Assembly (NCBI GenBank): GCA_963969345.1
Contig: OZ017768.1
Coordinates: 3,558,718-3,622,717, forward strand
Direction of reading: 5' to 3'
DNA length: 64,000 nucleotides
Source of the DNA: Turbatrix aceti
Taxonomy: Eukaryota > Nematoda > Chromadorea > Rhabditida > Panagrolaimidae
The notes beneath the pieces were generated by a model. The model ran no database searches. It was not told the DNA's origin and worked only from the letters and a program-made list of their open reading frames with translations. Positions 57,890 through 64,000 of this stretch are shown in pieces. Made by a program: the position numbers and the translations under genes. Positions within the stretch are counted from its first letter, which is position 1; each line of letters begins with the position of its first letter.

Positions 57890-58981
57890 CGCAGCCTCAA
57901 CTTGAAACAATGTATGTATTGTTGGTGTGTTGTATCTTCAAGCGATCGGGTAGGGAGGAGGGAACCGTTATCACACAGCTTCTGCTGCTCGTCTAAGCTC
58001 CTTCCTTGGCTATTGCATTACATGACGGTCGATGATGGAAGCTGATAACCCTGGTCTTCTCTGTTTGCACTCATGAGAGATGTGTCCGGCTCCCGAGATG
58101 AATGACTGACTTTCTGCTGCTGTTTGTGGCCTGCGGTCGTCGCCGGCCGCGCCCCATTGGATCCGTTCCCGGGGTCTGGTGCGACACGCATGCGTTACAG
58201 GACGGAAACAATTATTCTATTGTCATTAGCTGGTGGTATTCGAAGCTTATGTTAGCAGCAGCGACGGCGACGGGCGCTTCGATGCGATTACATAATATGT
58301 ATGTATTGCGGGGGGTTTGTTAGAGCCATGCTGTTGTATTATACAATTGAATGTTGGCTGTTGGCTGTTGGTGTGCCAAGCTAAACCCGACTGCCCAACC
58401 AACCAGCCGGTTACGATAATAAGAACCACGTGCGTTCCCGGCATAAAGCATTGTTCACAAATGGCTTAGTTAGCCGAGCCGAGGAACAAAAATGATGAAT
58501 CTCATGACTGCTAAATATTTAACTTGTGGCATAGACAGCTGAAAAAAACACGCCGACTAGCCCCAGCCTCCATCGACCGTTCATCCGGGCCTCGAAGGCC
58601 CCAGGGCGACAACAACTGACCCACTCCCCTCCCCCGGGCTTGCGTCAGTGATGATTGTTCTCGAGGGTTGATCTCCCTGTTGACAGCAAAACAAAGCAAG
58701 GCGCAAGGCGAGGGAGGGGGGCGGCACGCATTCTTCCGGATCACAAAAAAAAATAGTCACAAAGCAATCAGCAGTGCAGTGCAATAGAGGCTCTCCTAGG
58801 TTAATTTGCAGCAGGCGGCGGCAGCGGCGCGCTCGTCGCACCCCCCAACCACCACCACCACACCTCTGCACACGCGTGTCCGTGATTGCACGGTCGCTCG
58901 GCGTGCCCAGGCGTGCTATGCTCTGCTGTCCCTCTCAAAACTACGCTTGAATCACTCTTTTACGTGTGACATTATCCCGAC
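57890..58981. other. Divergent intergenic region
   Basis: About 1.1 kb between the starts of the peptidase gene (-) and the four-pass membrane protein gene (+). I see no gene; it should hold both promoters. Confidence 0.6.
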
Positions 58982-59931
58982 ATGGGCAGATCCGACCTTC
59001 GCTGGCGATCTGTCGTTATCGACAATGACAAGCAAAAGTAAGTTTTTTGTATATGCTTACCTGGACAGGTAGAGCTTCTGCGCCGTGAAAGGGGAACTGA
59101 TACGCTGTTTCAAAGGTGTGATGTCAAGTTGTGGATGTTCGTCAATTCTGCATCTCGCCCTTGAAGCAGTGTTCGCTTCACCCTACCGGCGGGATCTTTG
59201 GGCTGCCCAGAAACTTCAGAATCTTGATAAAACCCCTTTTTTTCAGCAATCAGCTCGAGTGGGCGCCTCCCGTGCGGATCATAGCCGTCGTAACTCTCTT
59301 TGCCGCGACCCTCGACTTGCTAGCTGACTTTCTCCTCTGCGCCAGAATCCACGAGTACCTCCCAAACTTCCAGACTCAGGTAGCGATCAACGCTGCCTAC
59401 GGGTACTTTACCTTTACGGTCATTTCCATATTCGTGTACGTCTTCGAGATGGTCGACGTCTGTCTCACGCTCAAGTACGACGAGGAGAACGTTTTTTACT
59501 CTCGTCTGGCCAAATCGTTGGTTCTTACGTTCGAAGAAGTGCCCCTGCCGGCGTTTCTCAACATTCTGTTCACCAGCGAACCTCGTCTCTCTCTCGCCAA
59601 TCCCGTTTTTGTATCTTCCTGGATTAAGCTTATCACGCTGTGCTGGGGCATTGTTAAATTCACCAAGCTCCGCTTTTTCTGGCCTCTGCTGCCTCTGAAT
59701 CCCAAGCATGACGCTGAGTAAGTCCACCTTTTTCGGCCAACTGTTTCCATTGCCGACTCTTACAGCGAAAATGTCCGTCGCTGCTTCACATTTACAAAGT
59801 ACCGTATCGCGATGATAATCGTCAACATCTGCCACGCAATCGCGATCTACATCGTCATCAGCAACCTCGTTGCGTCGAGCAAGGGCGGTCGTCCGATCGA
59901 AGAAGTGCCACCCGCCGTGCGCCGAACTTAG
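58982..59931 (+). CDS. Four-pass membrane protein of unknown family
   Basis: Three exons (58982-59037, 59247-59717, 59766-59931) close in phase to 230 residues. I do not recognise the family. Four hydrophobic segments are visible: IIAVVTLFAATLDLLADFLL (about 29-48), YFTFTVISIFVYVFEMVDVC (about 70-90), WIKLITLCWGIVKF (about 140-155) and AMIIVNICHAIAIYIVISNL (about 187-206). A short basic N-terminus (MGRSDLRWR) and a hydrophilic tail flank them. Acidic residues inside or beside segments 1 and 2, and EEVPLPAFLN between 2 and 3, could be functional. There is no cleavable signal peptide. The gene model is supported by good splice sites (TTTTTTCAG, TCTTACAG). Confidence 0.8.
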
Positions 59932-60794
59932 AAACTGGTTTTGTCTTTCTTTGTTTATTTGGTGTAAAAAAAGAACAACGATTAGAAAATTATATTATTT
60001 ATCTACTTGGAATGGCTGCTCGGACGAAAGCACGCCACACGGAAATAAGCCAACGTGAGGATAATTGCGTATCCCATAGTCCAGCTAAAAACTTTTCTAT
60101 AATCTTTGAAAGTTTTGACAAAACCTACACGACCCCTGCAAAAATGCCAAAGTAGATAACGTGGCCGCGTTCGGTTCCTTTCATCGCCGGTAGGTCGACA
60201 TAGAAGGATAGAGGAGTCTTGTCGTGTAGAGAATGCGCTTTGCCTTGTGATGATGGGTGATTTTGAATAACACATGTTTTATCTATGCTAATTTTGTGCA
60301 CGTGCCATTTGATGCCATCGATGGCACTCGCACGTGCACAGAAATAGGCGAACGGACGTTTTTTGTTCGCGAACAAACACGAACATTTTTGAAATTTTCT
60401 TCAAAGAATTGAACGAATTTGAATGTTTTTGATTGTGTCGCGAACACACACGAACAAACATTCTTAGTTTTTTTTCTAAACGAACGCAAACAACAAATTT
60501 AAGAAATACCTGTTCGCCAACGAACACGAACAGAACAAAATTCGTTCGCAAACAAACGCGAACGTTGCACCATAAATAGGCGAACGTTTGTGTTTGTTCG
60601 CGAACAAATTCAAATTTTTGTGTTCGTGTTCGTTCGAGAACAGTTTTACTTTGTTCGAGCGTACAAATGATTAAAATAATATGTTTGTTGTTCGTTCGCA
60701 TTTGTTCGCGAACACGGTCAAAAATGTTCGTGTTCGTTCCAAAGCCAATGTCCAAATTCAAGGGCCAGATTTATAACAAACAAAAAAAGTGTAG
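59932..60794. other. Convergent intergenic region
   Basis: 863 bases between two converging stop codons. The left half is 3' UTR-like; the right half is the TTCGCGAA-rich repeat array described separately. Confidence 0.65.
60355..60745. repeat. Array of TGTTCGCGAACA-type palindromes
   Basis: TTCGCGAA palindromes, together with TGTTCG and CGAACA half-sites in both directions, recur at close intervals for about 390 bases. ATAGGCGAACG occurs twice (about 60345 and 60586). Some blocks are spaced by A/T-rich DNA. The minus strand is open across the array, but the peptide is a repeat of VREQ-like residues and is unlikely to be real. Confidence 0.8.
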
Positions 60795-62213
60795 TCATTT
60801 AATATCGTTGGACGATGCCGTGGAGAACGGCATGGCCGACGAAGTCGCGTGTTGCTGCTGGATTTGCTGCTGATGCTGGTGCGCAATTGCCTGTCCGAAG
60901 CTCGAATCGCTGAACTCGTTGAAGAAGTTCTGCGTCTGAGGGTCTACGCCAACGCTCGACGAAGCATCGTTGAACTGAAAGTTGTAGTTGTACTGCTGCG
61001 AGTGCTGCGCAGAGACGACGTAGTCCTCAGGCGTGAACGAGAGCCGGGGCGTCTGCTGAAAAGCAGCCGGCGGATACTGGGTATCCTGGACGCCGCAGGG
61101 ATGGTGCTGCTTCTGCTGCTTGGGAGGCGTCTTGGAGAGATCGACCTGCCCTCCCTGCGCAGGATCCAGCGCATCTGCCCGGGCGGTGAGCTTGGCATGG
61201 TGCTGCTGGAGGACCCGGGTCGCCCAGTCGAAGGGCACTTCCTTGCCTTCGGGAAGCAGGTGGCGCTCGACGAGCAGCTGCTGCGCGTACTTGGCCATCG
61301 TCGACGTGTTGAGGATGATGGGGGTTTCGTGGGTGCGTTGCATCTCGCAAACGTAGTCCACGACCATTTCCTCGACCTCGGGGGGCAGGTGGAAGCCGCT
61401 GAGGGGAGCGCCGGTCTGCGATGCTGCGGAGGGCGTCGCGCACGATGTCGGGGGTCGGAAAGGCTTCGCGCTAGGCGTCAGGCTGTAGGATCCAGAAGTC
61501 GAACGCAGGTCACGGAATTTGCGGTAATAATACTGCGCTACGTTCTGCGGCACCTGGAATTTGCGAGCGGTGGCAGCGGGGCCGAATTGCAGCACGTAGC
61601 GGATCAGTTCGTCTTTTTTGTGGGATTCCTTGAAGTATTTCGACTTTCGACCGGCTGAAAAAAAATTTTTTTCTGCCTCGAGAGGAAATGTTTTTTTCCG
61701 GGTTGAACTCACGAATTCTTCCCTCAACAAAGAGATACGGCGACGAATCGGATGGCGCCATCTTCGATGACGAAGACAAAAGCTTGGGCCAGTCCATGTG
61801 GTGCTCGCCGTTGATAGACACTCCATCCCCAGCGCCTCCGGTATCGCCCGGTGGCCTGCACGCGCAGTCAGAAAATACTTTGTCGTGTATCTCGGAGACC
61901 ATAGAACCAATATGTTCCACTTGTCGCGAAAGCTCATAGATCTAAAGTGTATACTGTAACTATCTCCAACCAGCCTGGTAAAAAAACAAACTTTTTGTTC
62001 GAGTTGATTTCGCGACGCGTCCGAGCCATTGCCTGTCTTTTCTTCGGCGTCGATAACGCCGCCATCTGTTTCCCGTGGAATTGGAGCGTCAGAAGGCCCG
62101 GCCCTTGCACTACCGCTGCCACCAGCACCAGAAAAAGCCAAGTCGCCGCCCTCGCTCTGCTGACCATGAATCTGTCGTTTCGTAACAGAATCGATTACGA
62201 TTGGGCGTGACAT
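60795..62213 (-). CDS. Putative helix-turn-helix DNA-binding protein, Q-rich
   Basis: Three exons (62213-61992, 61941-61713, 61654-60795) close in phase to 436 residues. I do not recognise the family. The N-terminal 75 residues are Gly/Ser-rich and acidic. Residues about 155-200 (KESHKKDELIRYVLQFG then ARKFQVPQNVAQYYYRKF) look like a helix-turn-helix of the Psq/CENP-B or homeodomain-like kind found in transposase-derived factors. A second helical block (about 240-305) starts FHLPPEVEEMVVDYVCEMQR, again reminiscent of the second HTH of CENP-B-type proteins. The last 110 residues are rich in Q, N, S and Y, like an activation or prion-like domain. A nuclear regulator, perhaps of transposon origin, is my inference; no DDE catalytic domain follows. 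Confidence 0.75.
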   Translation of the reverse strand: MSRPIVIDSVTKRQIHGQQSEGGDLAFSGAGGSGSARAGPSDAPIPRETDGGVIDAEEKTGNGSDASRNQLEQKVCFFTRLVGDSYSIHFRSMSFRDKWNILVLWSPRYTTKYFLTARAGHRAIPEALGMECLSTASTTWTGPSFCLRHRRWRHPIRRRISLLREEFVSSTRKKTFPLEAEKNFFSAGRKSKYFKESHKKDELIRYVLQFGPAATARKFQVPQNVAQYYYRKFRDLRSTSGSYSLTPSAKPFRPPTSCATPSAASQTGAPLSGFHLPPEVEEMVVDYVCEMQRTHETPIILNTSTMAKYAQQLLVERHLLPEGKEVPFDWATRVLQQHHAKLTARADALDPAQGGQVDLSKTPPKQQKQHHPCGVQDTQYPPAAFQQTPRLSFTPEDYVVSAQHSQQYNYNFQFNDASSSVGVDPQTQNFFNEFSDSSFGQAIAHQHQQQIQQQHATSSAMPFSTASSNDIK

Positions 62214-64000
62214 CAAGAGATTGTCACGAAAGCAACTTCGAACAAAGTGAATAGCAAAAATGACAAAGAGCGACGCCGTATATTTCGTCAAAGTTTATGC
62301 AAAAACATTCAGAGGACATTTTGCCGAAATCAGCATGATCAGGGAACGTTTCCATTGCTTTCGATTCGTGGCATTGAAAAAGTTAGGTCTTGAAACGATT
62401 TTGGGAGAGGGGGTACTGTAGTTTACGATGTGGGATGCTTTTTGGGGAATTTGAGCCGTTCGTGGGAAGTGAGAAGCATTATCGTTGGATTAGCGCTTAT
62501 CAGAGTTGACAGGCTGTGTAATCAACATTTGTGTGCCAGGTGAACGTGTCCGACCTTGACAGACTGACAGCAAGGTGCAAAATCGTCAAAATGTCCCAAC
62601 ATAAAAAAATCCTATGTGTTACGATTTTTTTTCAAAAATCCAATTTCCATTGATCGTTCAAAAAAAAGCATCAAAGAATTATCAGAGTTGAAAAAACAAT
62701 GTTCCCTGATGCAAATGAACCGTCTGTTGTTCTCTGAACCCCGACGTCGCAACTCATGGGGGCGACAAAACAAAAAACGTGCAGACCAGAACATCAACCC
62801 CTCAAAAAATCATATAACTGCTCTTTTTTTTTGAAAGATCGAAATTCTGTCATCATTTGCCACTCCTTGCTCTGCTCGTTTTTTTCCCTGTAGCAATCGA
62901 ATCGTCGGATAAGAAAATGAAAAAAACTCCGAAATTGACAGCATTGAGAGTGGTTACCAAGAAGTACCTCGCATACAAAATTTTTATTGCAATCCGGTTC
63001 GCCACCGGTCAAGTTTTGCACAAAAGCATGAATTCGAACAGGTAAATTCTGAGAAAAAAAAAGTATTTGGTAACAAGCAAAACCAACCGTTTTGTTGCAG
63101 AACAAAAAAAAATTGTTCAAACAATCGCCTCACGTGGTCAACTTTTATAAAGCGAATTTTTCGTGCCAAGAGCATGTATTTTTCTCTTTTTTTGGAGTGC
63201 ATGCCGTCAAAAGTTTTTACGCGTGAGTTAAAAATCGATTTACCTGAAATCGATGCCGTCCTTTCTTGCTTTTGACAAAACTGGCTTTTTGGAAATTTGG
63301 TAGGTTTTTTGTGGCATATTTTCTTGTTTTTGTGTTTTCTTGGCCAAGTCAGATTTTAAATTTTATTTTAATTTCTGTTAATTTGGACAGCGTTCATGAG
63401 AGAGGTGGTGCTTGCTTGCTTAGACTGACTAACAAACTAAAATCCGGTGTTGACACTATGTTGTTTGTATACATTCTATTTTAACGGGAGTTTATTTGAA
63501 CTCTCGCTCTCCACGTCTGCTGCTGCACACGCGAGGACCCGGTTTTTGAGTGATGCGCTTTTCGCTGTTTTGTCCCGTCCCGTCGCCTTCGTTATCTCGC
63601 TCGGGGGCGCATCACTCGTTTCGACTCGAGTCAGACTCAACAAAATTTGCTCATTTCTGTTTTTCCCCGGAAGCGTCTTTGGCAATAATTTTTTTTTGTC
63701 TGTTTGAAGTCTGCGAGGCGCCGCTGGTTTTTTCTTCTTCTTTTTTCCTTCTTTGTTCGCGACTTCAGACCGGTTTTGTTGACCGCCGCGAGGCTCGTCG
63801 CATGAGCCCTGAGCAGCAGTGGTCGATTGATTGATCAATCCATATATTATATGTACATTCGTTTCTTAAAGAAGCAAGCGTTGAGTTGCGTTGTCCTCGA
63901 AGTGAGTTGTTATCACCAACCAACCAACAACTCACTTCGGGGAGAAGGAGAACGACGATTGCAACGTGTCGAAGCTCACCTTTTTGTGCTCAGGTGTGGC
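62214..64000. other. Right-end noncoding region
   Basis: About 1.8 kb with no supported gene. One exon-like stretch (62893-63041, CCCTGTAG before it and AACAG|GTAAAT after it) has an open frame rich in Lys, but I find no partner exons. The left end should hold the promoter of the helix-turn-helix gene. Confidence 0.5.

Noticed and set aside
60288..60761. 157-codon minus-strand frame
   Set aside because: It only translates the TTCGCGAA repeat array into a repetitive peptide.
62893..63041. Exon-like Lys-rich stretch with plausible splice sites
   Set aside because: No upstream or downstream partner exon could be found in phase, so it is mentioned only in the region note.

Overview
The window looks like nuclear DNA of a nematode, probably not a Caenorhabditis. 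Protein genes are split by introns whose 3' ends mostly read TTTTCAG or TTTTTAG. A CDK2-type kinase carries the PSTCLRE cyclin-binding helix that I associate with nematode CDK-2. Profilin, choline-transporter-like and ligand-gated-channel genes read as nematode types. One gene pair has the layout of a trans-spliced nematode operon: stop, AATAAA, about 100 bases, a UAYYUU motif, then a 3' splice site just before the next ATG. I cannot name the genus. There is no prokaryotic, phage or CRISPR content.

Layout, left to right. 1-2613 is upstream, mostly low-complexity DNA. 2614-9699 (+) is an unrecognised proline-rich protein with a C-terminal coiled coil. 9934-11033 (-) is cdk-2, head to head with the mcm-7 (11505-14257, +) and ran-1 (14476-15210, +) pair. 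The 471-base cdk-2/mcm-7 gap holds a strong E2F-type site and TTTGAA/TTTAAA elements. 16434-21559 (+) is a USP16/USP45-type deubiquitinase with one GC-AG intron. After 3 kb of noncoding DNA, 24732-27238 (+) is a FATP/very-long-chain acyl-CoA synthetase, convergent with SPT6 (27644-33187, -). Next are a Cys-loop channel subunit (35139-37923, +) and the adaptor Nck (37991-41601, -), whose stop codons are only 67 bases apart. Then come profilin (44072-45023, -) and an SLC44 choline-transporter-like protein (48017-50582, -). A secreted phospholipase-B/GDSL lipase (53639-55004, +) converges on a neprilysin-type M13 peptidase (55119-57889, -). Last are a four-pass membrane protein of unknown family (58982-59931, +) and a Q-rich helix-turn-helix-like protein (60795-62213, -).

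The genes are mostly conserved cell-biology functions and do not form one pathway. The clearest functional link is the S-phase cluster: cdk-2 and mcm-7 share a promoter region, and ran-1 is probably co-transcribed with mcm-7. Exon models were built by hand. In every multi-exon gene the codon phase closes across all joints with GT-AG (once GC-AG) introns, except the first joint of the neprilysin gene, which closes only with a weak donor. Many longer introns hold their own short tandem repeats, different from one intron to the next.
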